Source of the DNA: Candidatus Accumulibacter necessarius
GTDB taxonomy: Bacteria > Pseudomonadota > Gammaproteobacteria > Burkholderiales > Rhodocyclaceae
Direction: 5' to 3'
Length of the DNA: 45,175 bases
NCBI GenBank assembly: GCA_017302435.1
Contig: JAFLDL010000040.1
Coordinates: 1-45,175, forward strand
In this document: in pieces, positions 18,111 to 29,220 of the stretch
Position numbering within the stretch: the stretch's first letter is position 1
How the letters are laid out: each line of letters starts with the position of its first letter
The notes under the pieces: model-generated
What the model was told of the DNA's origin: nothing
Database searches by the model: none
What the model saw: only the letters and a program-made list of their open reading frames with translations
Translations under genes and position numbers: made by a program

Positions 18111-18736
18111 AGCTCGCGATCGCTGCCCTGCGTGACCGCCTGGCTTACCAGGGTGCCTCTCTCGGGGTGATCGCCCTGCTCGCCAGTACCGCCCTGGTCT
18201 TTGCTGTCAGCGGCACGCATGACCGTATTGCCGCCGCCGAGGCCCGCGATCTGCAGGCCTCCCTGTCGCAGGTCCTGCCGCATCGCTTCGCCGACAACGA
18301 CTTGCTGGCCGACACGCTGGAGATCGGCAACGGCGACGGGACCAGCAAGCGGGTCTACCTCGCCCGCCAGCAGGGCGAGGTCGCCGCGGCCATTTTCCAG
18401 ACCTCGGCGCGCGGCTATGCCGGCGATGTGCTGGTGCTGGTTGGCATCGACCGCGCCGGCGTGCTGCTCGGGGCACGTGTCCTGAAGCATAACGAAACCC
18501 CCGGTCTGGGCGACAAGATCGATCTGGCGAAGTCACCGTGGATTCTGTCGTTCAACGGCCTGTCGCTGGCAACGCTGCCGGCAGCGAAGTGGGCGGTGAA
18601 GAAGGATGGCGGCGTCTTCGATCAGATGGCCGGCGCCACCATCACGCCGCGCGCCGTCGTCAAGGCGGTCAAGGATGGACTCGATTTCTTCGCCGCGCAC
18701 CGCGCGGAAATCCTGCACGGAGGCAAAGCGCCATGA
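18107..18736 (+). CDS. rnfG: Rnf complex flavin subunit G
   Basis: A 209-residue protein with one N-terminal membrane segment (ASLGVIALLASTALVFAVSG) and a periplasmic FMN-binding domain. The FMN-acceptor threonine lies in QMAGATITPRAVV near the C-terminus. The block HNETPGLGDKID is also typical of the family. It overlaps rnfD and rnfE by four bases. Confidence 0.94.
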   Translation: MKLAIAALRDRLAYQGASLGVIALLASTALVFAVSGTHDRIAAAEARDLQASLSQVLPHRFADNDLLADTLEIGNGDGTSKRVYLARQQGEVAAAIFQTSARGYAGDVLVLVGIDRAGVLLGARVLKHNETPGLGDKIDLAKSPWILSFNGLSLATLPAAKWAVKKDGGVFDQMAGATITPRAVVKAVKDGLDFFAAHRAEILHGGKAP

Positions 18737-19407
18737 AACAACTCGTTCAGACCCTGAAGGACGGCCTCTGGCTGCAGAACGTCGTCTTTGCCCAGATGCT
18801 CGCCCTTTGTCCGGCGATGGCCGTCACCACCAGCGGCACCAACGGCCTCGGCATGGGGCTGGCGACCACGGCGGTGCTGGTCGCGTCCAATGTTCTGGTG
18901 GCCTCGATCCGCTCGCTGGTGAGTCCGCAGGTGCGCATCCCGATCTTCGTCGTCCTGATCGCGACGCTGGTGACGCTCGTCGATCTCGGACTCAACGCGT
19001 GGTTGCACGATCTGTACAAGGTGCTCGGCCTGTTCATCGCCCTGATCGTCGTGAACTGCGCCATCCTTGGCCGCGCCGAAGCCTTTGCCTCGAAGAACAC
19101 GGTCGCCGCCTCGGCGGCCGACGGCCTGGCCATGGGCCTGGGCTTCACCGGCGCCCTGACGCTGATCGGCCTGATCCGCGAGTTGCTCGGCAGCGGTACC
19201 GTGTTCGCGCAGGCGAGCCTGCTGTTGGGACCAGCGTTCCGCGCCATCGAGCTGACGGTGATTCCCGACTACGGCGGCTTCCTGCTGATGATTCTGCCGC
19301 CGGGCGGCTTTCTCGTCCTCGGCCTGTTGCTGGCCGGCAAGCGGGCGCTCGAGTTGCGCGCGCGGGAAGCGAGCGATGCCGTCGCGCCGGCTCCCGCTCT
19401 CGCCTGA
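18733..19407 (+). CDS. rnfE: Rnf complex membrane subunit E
   Basis: A 224-residue homologue of RnfA with six hydrophobic segments. The conserved cysteine blocks are QMLALCPAMAVTTS near the N-terminus and IALIVVNCAILGRAEAFA in the middle. The start is the ATG in the ATGA overlap with rnfG; upstream in-frame sequence is the rnfG shadow. Confidence 0.94.
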   Translation: MKQLVQTLKDGLWLQNVVFAQMLALCPAMAVTTSGTNGLGMGLATTAVLVASNVLVASIRSLVSPQVRIPIFVVLIATLVTLVDLGLNAWLHDLYKVLGLFIALIVVNCAILGRAEAFASKNTVAASAADGLAMGLGFTGALTLIGLIRELLGSGTVFAQASLLLGPAFRAIELTVIPDYGGFLLMILPPGGFLVLGLLLAGKRALELRAREASDAVAPAPALA

Positions 19408-19438
19408 TCCTGTTGCCTGAAGTGAAGGGGATTTTGCC

Positions 19439-19723
19439 ATGCAGGTAGGTGTCGCCTATTCCGAAGCCGGGCAGCAGATCTGGATGACCATCGAGGTGCC
19501 TGACGAGGCGACCGTGCGCCAGGCGATCGACCGCTCCGGCATCCTCAGATCGTTCCCCACCATCGACCTGCAAACACAGAAGGTAGGCGTTTTCGGCCGC
19601 CTGGTGAAACTCGACACAGCCCTCCAGCCGGGCGACCGGGTCGAGATTTACCGTCCGATCACGTGCGATCCGCAAACCGTCCCGCGCCGCGATGGCGAGG
19701 GCGAGGGCGATGATGAGGAGTAG
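19439..19723 (+). CDS. rnfH: RnfH family protein
   Basis: A 94-residue soluble protein with a ubiquitin-like/RnfH fold: MQVGVAYSEAGQQIWMTIEV, VRQAIDRSGILRSFPTIDL and the C-terminal LQPGDRVEIYRPI. It is the usual last gene of nif-associated rnf operons. Its exact role is unknown. An acidic tail (GEGEGDDEE) ends the protein. It starts 31 bases after rnfE. Confidence 0.92.
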   Translation: MQVGVAYSEAGQQIWMTIEVPDEATVRQAIDRSGILRSFPTIDLQTQKVGVFGRLVKLDTALQPGDRVEIYRPITCDPQTVPRRDGEGEGDDEE

Positions 19724-19823
19724 CCAGGTTCGCCCGGTTGCATGAAGGCTTCCCGAGCCCGCGAGTTCCGCCGTTCTTGAAGCCTGCTCACCGAAAATTT
19801 CAATACGACACGTGCTGAAAACT

Positions 19824-20156
19824 TCATGCAGTGGCGTGCTTTCCTGGCTCAACCGAAAGCTTCATGCCCACAGCCTTCAACACCGCCATCAGAGTTTTCA
19901 GCGTTGGATTGCCCTTGGGCGACAGGGCACGAAAAAGCGACTCTCTGCTGATGCCCGCTTCGACAGCCACCGCCGCCAGCCCGCCGTAAGCCTCCGCTAC
20001 TGTTCGTAACGCAAGAAGACCGGCAGCACGGTCATCCGGATCGTCCAGTGACTCCATTGCCGCCTTGAGATACGCCACCGCCAGTTCACGGTGCGCTCGA
20101 AGCTCGGCTACCTCGCGGTAATGATGCGAAACTGCTGCTGCCACCTTCTTGTTCAT
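19824..20156 (-). CDS. HigA-type antitoxin without a visible toxin partner
   Basis: A 110-residue putative DNA-binding antitoxin of the HI1420 type. Helical N-terminus (ELRAHRELAVAYLKAAMES), then the helix-turn-helix LAAVAVEAGISRESLFRALS, followed by PKGNPTLKTLMAVLKAVGMK. Families of this type pair with a RelE/HigB-like toxin just upstream. Here the upstream neighbour is an IS4-type transposase remnant whose stop overlaps the antitoxin ATG by four bases, so the toxin is missing. A start six codons upstream (20174) is possible but would lie within the transposase. Confidence 0.8.
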   Translation of the reverse strand: MNKKVAAAVSHHYREVAELRAHRELAVAYLKAAMESLDDPDDRAAGLLALRTVAEAYGGLAAVAVEAGISRESLFRALSPKGNPTLKTLMAVLKAVGMKLSVEPGKHATA

Positions 20157-21046
20157 GTTTGGCTCATACCACATTGCACAAGGCTGAACTTTCTGGGGCA
20201 GGATCGGTTTGGTTTCATCTGGACGAGGTTTTTGATCAGTTCGTTGAAGACGGAGGCGACATTGTCGAGAGCGTCGAGGCCCTGGAGGAGCCAGCGTCCG
20301 AGGGTGCGCTTGATGCGGGAGAAGGGGTCGCCCCGGTTGATGAAGTAGCGCGCGCTAGTGCTGGGGTCGATGGATTCACTGGCAGCATGGACGGCCAGGG
20401 CATTGAGGTTGTCGCAGAGGATTTTTGCGCCGAAGTCTTGTTGTGCGGCCAGCCAGGACATGCCCGACAACTGCTCCAGGGCCAAACGGTGCTTGATCCT
20501 CTCGAATGCCTCCTCAATTCTCCACCGGGAGTGATAGAGCGCCCCGAAGTCGCCGGTGGGGTAGGCGTCAAGGTCGAGGAGCGAGGTCACGAGGACACGC
20601 ACCTTGTGGCCGAACACGTGGCGAATGAGGCGAACCTCGCAAGGCGTCGCGGCAATTTCGTAATCGAGCGCATCCTGTTTACAGGGAGCTGGCAGCGTGA
20701 CGACTTGCTCGGCCAGGTATTTATCCCGATAGCGTGTTAGGTTGAGAGCATTGCCACAGAACGTCTCCCGCCTGAAGAAAATCGTCCTCAGCCTGATTCG
20801 CCTGGATACCGCCGATAAGACCAAGACCAGCCTGCGCCTGACGCGCAAGCAGGCCGCTTGGAAGGACGACGTCCGGATGAGAATACCGGGCTTCACTTCG
20901 CAATGACCCCCGAGTGCGGAAGCCCTGGCAAAAAAACGAGACTTCAGCGTAGACGCTATCGTCTGTGCCGTCGTGGTAATGAGCCCGGAAACCGAACCAG
21001 ATCCGAAATTCAAAGCCTTTAAAACTGCCGAATATAGAACCCTCAA
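20153..21046 (-). pseudogene. IS4-family transposase remnant, N-terminus lost
   Basis: From about 20734 down to 20153 the frame matches IS4-type transposase C-termini: VVTLPAPCKQDALDYEIAAT, RVLVTSLLDLDAYPTGDF and the signature Y-(2)-R-(3)-E-(6)-K (Y171, R174, E178, K185 in YHSRWRIEEAFERIK). The C-terminal tail LVQMKPNRSCPRKFSL is also typical. The 100 residues before this do not look like an IS4 N-terminus and the first two catalytic aspartates are not found, so the element is truncated or frame-shifted. No clear inverted repeats were found. Confidence 0.75.
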
Positions 21047-21115
21047 CGAATGGGATTCCTAACCAGCCAATGGAGCGGACACTTCCGCGCCGCTCATCGG
21101 CGGGCTAAACTTCGC

Positions 21116-21496
21116 ATGGACGATCTCTCTCCGCTCGCGGAGAAGATTAGAGCAGCCGTTTTCCTCCTAGCCCTCGGTCTTCTTGTCGCTGCGTATGCTT
21201 ACTCGTATTGGGCTGGTTGCGCCTGGGACGGAAAACAGGGCTACGGCGACCTTGAGCTCGGACTTCAGTATGAAGGGGTTGCGGTAACGCTAGTTGCTGC
21301 TCCCCTGGCCAGCCTTGTCGCCGCGGCTCTGGCGAACGTCAGGCGGGCTCCGGCGCAAGCCATCGCATTTGTAATCTTTGTCCTTATTGTCGGAGGCGCT
21401 TTCTCAACCTACCTGATGCTTGATGCTAGCACTCGCGGGGTCGTTGCCTGCAAGCCCGGTGAAAAATGCACCAAACCGCTACCCCCCAAAGATTGA
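21116..21496 (+). CDS. Small membrane protein of unknown function
   Basis: A 126-residue protein from the ATG at 21116 with three hydrophobic segments (AVFLLALGLLVAAYAYSYWA; VAVTLVAAPLASLVAAALA; IAFVIFVLIVGGAFSTYLML). Cysteine pairs lie in the first loop (GCAWDGKQGYGD) and the C-terminus (VACKPGEKCTK). No family is recognised. It lies in the mobile-element-rich stretch between rnfH and ubiU. An in-frame ATG at 21050 would add 22 uncharacteristic residues. Confidence 0.5.
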   Translation: MDDLSPLAEKIRAAVFLLALGLLVAAYAYSYWAGCAWDGKQGYGDLELGLQYEGVAVTLVAAPLASLVAAALANVRRAPAQAIAFVIFVLIVGGAFSTYLMLDASTRGVVACKPGEKCTKPLPPKD

Positions 21497-21985
21497 GACG
21501 AAGCCGCTGCGCGGAGGAAATGCAAGCCAAGTCAATGGTCTGGCTCCTAAGGTAGCATCTCCCCTGAAATACAGCCAAGTGCGAAGGCCATTGCGGCGCG
21601 CACTGTCCACTGGGACGACGCCTGACCATGTACGCGCTTCCTCCGTCCTCGACGACCGACCGGAGAGTGGTGTTCGCAAGCCGACGGAACGGTTTGCCTC
21701 AAAGCCAACAAGGGACTCCGACGGCCGCAAGAGCATCGACGAAGGCCACGGCCGGAAGTTTTCTCCCGTCAGGTTTCTTGACTCGGGATACCCAAAAAAT
21801 AAAACTGCGATGGCCTGGCCCAGCTCTTCCCCGACCGAGCTCGTCCAATTGGGCCATCATCCCACCCAACACGGAGTCGAGTCGGGAAGATTCCTCTCCG
21901 GTGGTATCACCTTGCGAAAGGTCGCAACATCGCCCCGCCAGCAGGCGCCTTCCCCGTTTCTTTTTCCACGGCAATCACTCGCGAA
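21497..21985. other. Gene-free stretch upstream of ubiU
   Basis: About 490 bases with open frames in several registers but none with recognisable protein features or a credible ribosome-binding site. It probably represents decayed sequence linked to the neighbouring IS4 remnant. Confidence 0.4.
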
Positions 21986-21999
21986 TTGACCAGAATCAA
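21986..21999 (+). promoter_or_regulatory. FNR/ANR-type box upstream of ubiUVT
   Basis: TTGACCAGAATCAA differs from the FNR consensus TTGAT-N4-ATCAA at one base. Its centre (21992.5) lies about 40-41 bases upstream of the start expected from the -10 at 22021-22026, the class II activating position. Confidence 0.65.
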
Positions 22000-22020
22000 G
22001 CGCGGCAAGGCCGGCTTGAC

Positions 22021-22026
22021 TATACT
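22021..22026 (+). promoter_or_regulatory. -10 element of the ubiUVT promoter
   Basis: TATACT; no good -35 hexamer is visible at 17 bases, as expected for an FNR-dependent class II promoter. Predicted start near 22033, about 21 bases before the ubiU ATG. Confidence 0.5.
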
Positions 22027-22053
22027 CCCCGGCTTCGCTTGACGAGATCCACC

Positions 22054-24462
<2,409 letters not shown>

Positions 24463-24486
24463 GCCGAGGCAGGCCGCGGCCCGGGA

Positions 24487-25455
24487 ATGACGGCGCAAGC
24501 CATGCGGCCCCCACTGCCGGCCGGTCGCGCCCTCGTTGAAGGTGTCGCCTGCGCGCTGGGCGCCGGCCTGCTGTGGGGACTGGTCTTCGTCGTTCCCCTG
24601 ATGTTGCCCGACTACCCACCGGCGATGCTCTCGTTCGGCCGCTACCTCGGCTTCGGCGTCATCGCGCTGTTGCTCGCCTGGGCCGACCTGCCGCACCTGC
24701 AGCAATTGCGCTGGCCGGACTGGCAAAGGGCTTTCGAACTGGCGCTGGTCGGCAACATCCTTTATTACCTCTTCCTCTCGGCGGCGATCCAGCTGGCGGA
24801 TGCGCCCTTGCCGACGATGCTCATCGGCACGCTGCCGATCGTCATTGCCATCGTCTCGAACTTTGGCAGCGAAGCCTTGCCGTGGCGCCGCCTGCTGCCA
24901 TCGCTGGCGGTGATCGCGATCGGTATCGTGCTGGTAAACAGCCATGAGATGGCCTTGCTCGGCGGTCAGCGCGAGGCACACGACCACTTCCTGGGGGCTT
25001 TGCTGGCACTGGTAGCGGTCGCGGCCTGGACCTGGTACCCGGTACGCAATTCCCGTTGGCTGCGGCAACGGCCAGCACTGGCCTCCGGCACCTGGGCCGT
25101 CGCCCAGGGCCTGGCGACGCTGCCGCTGGCGGCTGTCGGCATGGCGGTTGCCGGTCTTTTCTTTCGACAGGCCGACAGCTTTGACTATCCGCTCGGGCCG
25201 TACCCGCTGCGCTACGTCGGACTGATGCTGACCCTCGGCCTGTGTGCTTCGTGGCTGGGCACGCTGCTCTGGAACCGGGCCAGCAAGCTGCTGCCGACCG
25301 CGCTCGCCGGCCAGTTGATCGTCTTTGAAACGCTGGCGGCCTTTGCCTACGCCTTCATCTGGCGAGGCGCGCTGCCCGGCAGTACGGCGCTGCTCGGCAT
25401 CGCGCTGCTGGTCGGTGGAGTGATCCTCGGCGTGCGCGCGTTCCGGGCGGGCTGA
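24487..25455 (+). CDS. DMT/EamA-type transporter
   Basis: A 322-residue integral membrane protein with about ten hydrophobic segments in two repeats. The first repeat has GLLWGLVFVVPLMLPDYPPA and MLIGTLPIVIAIVSNFG. The second has WLGTLLWNRASKLLPTALAG and LLGIALLVGGVILGVRAF. The substrate is unknown; EamA proteins often export metabolites. It starts 24 bases after ubiT and may be co-transcribed. Confidence 0.85.
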   Translation: MTAQAMRPPLPAGRALVEGVACALGAGLLWGLVFVVPLMLPDYPPAMLSFGRYLGFGVIALLLAWADLPHLQQLRWPDWQRAFELALVGNILYYLFLSAAIQLADAPLPTMLIGTLPIVIAIVSNFGSEALPWRRLLPSLAVIAIGIVLVNSHEMALLGGQREAHDHFLGALLALVAVAAWTWYPVRNSRWLRQRPALASGTWAVAQGLATLPLAAVGMAVAGLFFRQADSFDYPLGPYPLRYVGLMLTLGLCASWLGTLLWNRASKLLPTALAGQLIVFETLAAFAYAFIWRGALPGSTALLGIALLVGGVILGVRAFRAG

Positions 25456-25793
25456 GCGCCTGTCCCGAGCAGTTCAGCGAGCCTTGGTCTCGGTCCACAT
25501 GCAAGGACAGCAGCCGGCGAGCTTTTGAGTCGAAGTCGCGCAGCATTTCGAGCCGTGGCAAATCGGCAGGCGGTGGGGGCAGATGCCCGGGTTACCGGCG
25601 ATTTCGGGAAGAATGTACGGCGTCACGGTGGCATTCGGGTTGCCGGCCCCGATCAGGTTGGAGATATCGGCGGCGTTCGCCTAGAATCTGCCTATGCCTG
25701 CTTGCGCGCGCTCTGCTGGGGACAGCAAGGCCCTAGCCCGAATACGCGCAGAAAACCGGTTTCGCCTGTAGGAAGTGACCGAGGGGGATGCAC
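25456..25793. other. Intergenic region with a possible sigma-70 promoter
   Basis: No gene is seen. TTGGAG (25658-25663) and TAGAAT (25682-25687), 18 bases apart, could serve the alcohol dehydrogenase gene with a leader of about 100 bases. Confidence 0.4.
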
Positions 25794-26786
25794 ATGAAGG
25801 CCATGATTCTGAGTGCCCAGGGCGATCCGTTGCGGCGCGCCGACCTGCCCCGACCAAGCCCAGACGCCGAACAGATCCTGCTCGAAGTGCGTGCCTGCGG
25901 CGTTTGCCGGACTGATCTGCACGTCATGGATGGCGATCTGGAGCAACCCAAGCTGCCGCTCATTCTCGGCCATGAAATCGTCGGCATCGTGGTCGAAAAG
26001 GGTGCCAGGGTGGAGCGCTTTTCCCTCGGCCAACGCGTCGGGGTACCCTGGCTGGGACGCACCTGCGGCCATTGCCGGCACTGCACGAGCGGGGCCGAGA
26101 ACCTATGTGACGCGGCCGAGTTCACCGGCTACACGCTGGATGGCGGTTATGCCGAGTTCGCGCTGGCGGATCAGCGTTACTGCTTCTCGCTGCCGGATGA
26201 ATACTCCGACGCCGAGGCAGCACCGCTGCTTTGCGCCGGACTGATCGGGTATCGCTCGCTCGTCGCCGCCGGCGATGCGCGGTGCCTGGGCATCTACGGT
26301 TTCGGCGCCGCCGCGCACATCATCGCGCAGGTCGCTTGCTGGCAGAAACGCCAGGTATTCGCCTTCACCAAGCCCGGCGACGTCAATGGGCAGGATTTTG
26401 CCCGCCAGCTCGGCGCTGCCTGGGCCGGGGGCGCCGACGCGGCGCCCCCGGAAGAACTTGATGCAGCAATTATCTTCGCACCGGTCGGCGACCTGGTCCC
26501 TCAGGCGCTTCGACGCACGCGCAAGGGCGGAACGGTGGTCTGTGCCGGCATCCACATGAGCGACATTCCCGCGTTCCCGTATTCCATCCTCTGGGGAGAG
26601 CGGTGCCTTCGCTCCATCGCCAACCTGACCCGACACGACGGCGAGGAGTTCTTCGCTATCGCCCCGCGGGCCGGCGTCAGGACCGAAGTGGAAAAGTTTC
26701 CCCTGTCATCGGCCAACGAGGCACTTGATCGACTGCGCAGTGGTCAGCTACGGGGTGCCGCGGTTCTGGTCACCGGAGAAGGATAG
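25794..26786 (+). CDS. Zinc-dependent alcohol dehydrogenase family protein
   Basis: A 330-residue medium-chain dehydrogenase. Catalytic zinc ligands lie in ACGVCRTDLH and LILGHEIVG. The structural zinc cysteines are in RTCGHCRHCTSGAENLC. The Rossmann segment carries IYGFGAAAHI in place of the commoner GxGxxG, as in the AdhA/YogA-type subgroup. The substrate is unknown. The second ATG (25794) was preferred to 25788 because AGGGGG is correctly spaced before it. It converges with the DUF1302 gene. Confidence 0.88.
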   Translation: MKAMILSAQGDPLRRADLPRPSPDAEQILLEVRACGVCRTDLHVMDGDLEQPKLPLILGHEIVGIVVEKGARVERFSLGQRVGVPWLGRTCGHCRHCTSGAENLCDAAEFTGYTLDGGYAEFALADQRYCFSLPDEYSDAEAAPLLCAGLIGYRSLVAAGDARCLGIYGFGAAAHIIAQVACWQKRQVFAFTKPGDVNGQDFARQLGAAWAGGADAAPPEELDAAIIFAPVGDLVPQALRRTRKGGTVVCAGIHMSDIPAFPYSILWGERCLRSIANLTRHDGEEFFAIAPRAGVRTEVEKFPLSSANEALDRLRSGQLRGAAVLVTGEG

Positions 26787-26798
26787 AAGGACGCCGAT

Positions 26799-28370
26799 TT
26801 AGAAGCTGTAGCGGATCTCTGTATAGACTCGGTCCCGGTTGTCGTAGCGACCAAAATAACCCAATGGCGGCCCATTGAAAATGTCAACGCCAAACGCCAG
26901 GCGCCAGTTCTTCTCGAAGTTCCAGCTCACTCTTGGTCTGAGCATCCAGTCGGTGCGATTGAGGCTGGAGACCCACAGTGCCTGCGCCTCGACCTTGTCG
27001 CCGAACTTGTGGTTGACCAGCAGGCTGTAGCCGTTCTCGTTGGTGGACGGGATGATATCCGGGTCGCGGTCAAAGACATGGCTCTGGAAGATCTGGAAAT
27101 TGATCCGCGTATCGGCCAGCTCGGTATAGTCCAGACCGATCACCCAGGTGAGGTTGTTCTGGAAAACGACCCCATCAGGGTCCGTCAGGTTGGTGACCTC
27201 ATAGCCGCGACCACGCGTGTAGACGGCCTCCGCCTTCAGGAGCAGAGAGCCGAGATCTTTGGCCAGGGTGGTGCCGAACTGATCGATCCGGTCATGCCTG
27301 GCCTGATAGATCACCGTCGGCTGCAAGCCGGCACGGATCTCCCGGTAGAAGGTCGGCGCAACGCTCATGCTGCTGTAGGCAAAAGCCGCCACATCCCATC
27401 CGTCTCGCAGCACCGACAGGCGCAAACCGTAGTTGGTGTTGGAAAGATTCCGGGTCGGAAACTTCTCGTTGCGAAAAGTTGCCTCAGGATACGGAACAAG
27501 CGTGTAGCTGTAAAACTCGGACCCGGGTTTGCCGATGTTGTCGTAGCTGGCAACCGGGATCCAGAGCAACTCAAGGTGGAAATCGTCCTTGAAGTATTCG
27601 GCCCTGGCGGCCCATTGCGGAATGCGCAGAATCTCGAATTCCGGCAGGATGAAATGCCGCATGTCCTTGGCGGAAACTACGTCGCCGAACAGCAGGCCGA
27701 CCATCTCACCCCAGACGATCTGCTGGCGACCGACGCGGAAATCCCAGTCGCCGGCGCCAATGTCGAGGTAGTTCTCGCGCAGCAGCACGTTGAAGCGCTG
27801 GTTATCGGCGACTGCCTGGGGATAGAAATCGGTAAAGGTAAAGGTTGCGTCGTAGTCGACGCGAGCGCCCAGCTTCCACTTGATGTTGCTGCCGAGATCA
27901 CCCTGCGCACTCAGATCGACTCGGGTCATCATCTCCGACCAGTGGGCCGGCTTTGCATAGGTATAGGCCATCACATTCTGCACGAAGCCCTTGAAGCCAG
28001 CAGCAGCCGACGACGTGGCTGACGCGGTCCCGGGCTGCTGCCGCTGGTCGTCACCGAACAGTGAGTCCCGGCTGGCCGGCGGCTCCGCAGCCTGCGGCTG
28101 GCCCGGCTCGTCGTTGCCGAAGAGCGATTCCCGACTTTCTGCCGGCGGCGATTCCGTTGCCGGTTCGTCGTCGGCAAACAGGGCATCCCTGCTCTTCGGC
28201 AGGGTATCGGCGGCGACAAGCAGGAGACCAGCTGACCGCCGGGACAGTGGGGTAACGACATCAAGGCCTGCCTGATCAACGCCGCCGACGCCCTCATCCG
28301 CCGCTGACACGGCTGCGCTCGCAAGCACCAGGACAAGACAGGCGGAACGTTGGTTAATTCTGATCTGCAT
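26799..28370 (-). CDS. DUF1302-type outer-membrane beta-barrel protein with N-terminal repeats
   Basis: A 523-residue protein. Residues 1-23 are a signal peptide (ACLVLVLASAAVSAA). Residues 60-109 contain three copies of a SRxxLFxxD element (SRDALFADDE, SRESLFGNDE, SRDSLFGDDQ) in an acidic, proline-rich stretch. From about 125 onward the sequence alternates as a porin-like barrel (KLGARVDYDATFTFTDFY, FRVGRQQIVWGEMVGLLFGD) and ends with YTEIRYSF, the terminal aromatic typical of outer-membrane barrels. It resembles DUF1302 proteins found with RND or ABC lipid transport sets. Its ATG lies inside the end of the ABC ATPase gene (17-base overlap). Confidence 0.8.
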   Translation of the reverse strand: MQIRINQRSACLVLVLASAAVSAADEGVGGVDQAGLDVVTPLSRRSAGLLLVAADTLPKSRDALFADDEPATESPPAESRESLFGNDEPGQPQAAEPPASRDSLFGDDQRQQPGTASATSSAAAGFKGFVQNVMAYTYAKPAHWSEMMTRVDLSAQGDLGSNIKWKLGARVDYDATFTFTDFYPQAVADNQRFNVLLRENYLDIGAGDWDFRVGRQQIVWGEMVGLLFGDVVSAKDMRHFILPEFEILRIPQWAARAEYFKDDFHLELLWIPVASYDNIGKPGSEFYSYTLVPYPEATFRNEKFPTRNLSNTNYGLRLSVLRDGWDVAAFAYSSMSVAPTFYREIRAGLQPTVIYQARHDRIDQFGTTLAKDLGSLLLKAEAVYTRGRGYEVTNLTDPDGVVFQNNLTWVIGLDYTELADTRINFQIFQSHVFDRDPDIIPSTNENGYSLLVNHKFGDKVEAQALWVSSLNRTDWMLRPRVSWNFEKNWRLAFGVDIFNGPPLGYFGRYDNRDRVYTEIRYSF

Positions 28371-29166
28371 TGCTGTTCCCCCCGCCTGCAGCCGACATCT
28401 CGGAGGCCTGGCTGCTGGTATCATGGTTGCTGGTGCCGGCTTCGGATGGACGATGGCGAGCGACCGACCACTTGGTATGCGAGCGCATGCCAAGCAAGGC
28501 GATTTCGCCGTCCTCAACGCGAACCAGGCGGTCAGCCTTGGCAATCACCCGCTTATCGTGGGTGGAAAAAATGAACGTTGTCTTGAACTTGCGGTTGATC
28601 CGCTTCATCAGAAGCAGGATTTCCTCGCCGGTCTTGTGATCGAGGTTCGCCGTCGGTTCATCCGCCAGCACAATCGCCGGCTGAATGACCAGTGCCCTGG
28701 CGATGGCGACCCGCTGACGCTGCCCACCACTCAACTGATTCGGGCGATGACTGGCGTATTTCGACAAGCCAACGATATCAAGGAAGTAGGCTACTCGCCG
28801 CTGACGCTCCTCGCGCGAAACATCCCGGCGGTGAAGCAGCGGATACTCGACGTTTTCGGCGGCTGACAACACCGGCAGCAGATTGAAGGTCTGGAAGATG
28901 AACCCGATGGCCCGGGCGCGAAGATCGGCGAGTTGATCTGGCGTCCGACCACTGACATCCTGGTCGTTGATGTAAATCTTGCCGCTGGTCGGGGTGTCGA
29001 TACAACCAATCAGGTTGAGGAGGGTAGTCTTGCCGCTGCCCGAAGGTCCCGCGATGGCCAGGAAGACGCCCGGGTCGAAAGACAGCGTAATGTCCTTGAG
29101 GGCTTGGACTTTCTGTTCGCCGAGCTGATAATCTTTGTATACATGTTCTATGCGGACAACCTTCAT
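28354..29166 (-). CDS. ABC transporter ATP-binding protein, LolD/MacB type
   Basis: A 270-residue ATPase. Walker A GPSGSGKTTLLNLIG, Q-loop FIFQTFNLLP, signature LSGGQRQRVAIARAL, Walker B IVLADEPTANLDHKTG and the switch histidine in IFSTHDKRV are all present. The first 225 residues match the LolD/MacB-like subfamily that works with FtsX-type permeases. A 40-residue polar tail (ARHRPSEAGTSNHDTSSQAS) is unusual. No permease gene is adjacent on either side. It is divergent from the lipoprotein-sorting gene with a 54-base gap. Confidence 0.9.
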   Translation of the reverse strand: MKVVRIEHVYKDYQLGEQKVQALKDITLSFDPGVFLAIAGPSGSGKTTLLNLIGCIDTPTSGKIYINDQDVSGRTPDQLADLRARAIGFIFQTFNLLPVLSAAENVEYPLLHRRDVSREERQRRVAYFLDIVGLSKYASHRPNQLSGGQRQRVAIARALVIQPAIVLADEPTANLDHKTGEEILLLMKRINRKFKTTFIFSTHDKRVIAKADRLVRVEDGEIALLGMRSHTKWSVARHRPSEAGTSNHDTSSQASEMSAAGGGNSNADQN

Positions 29167-29220
29167 GCGGTGGCACTTCCTGCCAACCGCGTCAACGGTC
29201 GGCACAATAGGGTGAAAACT

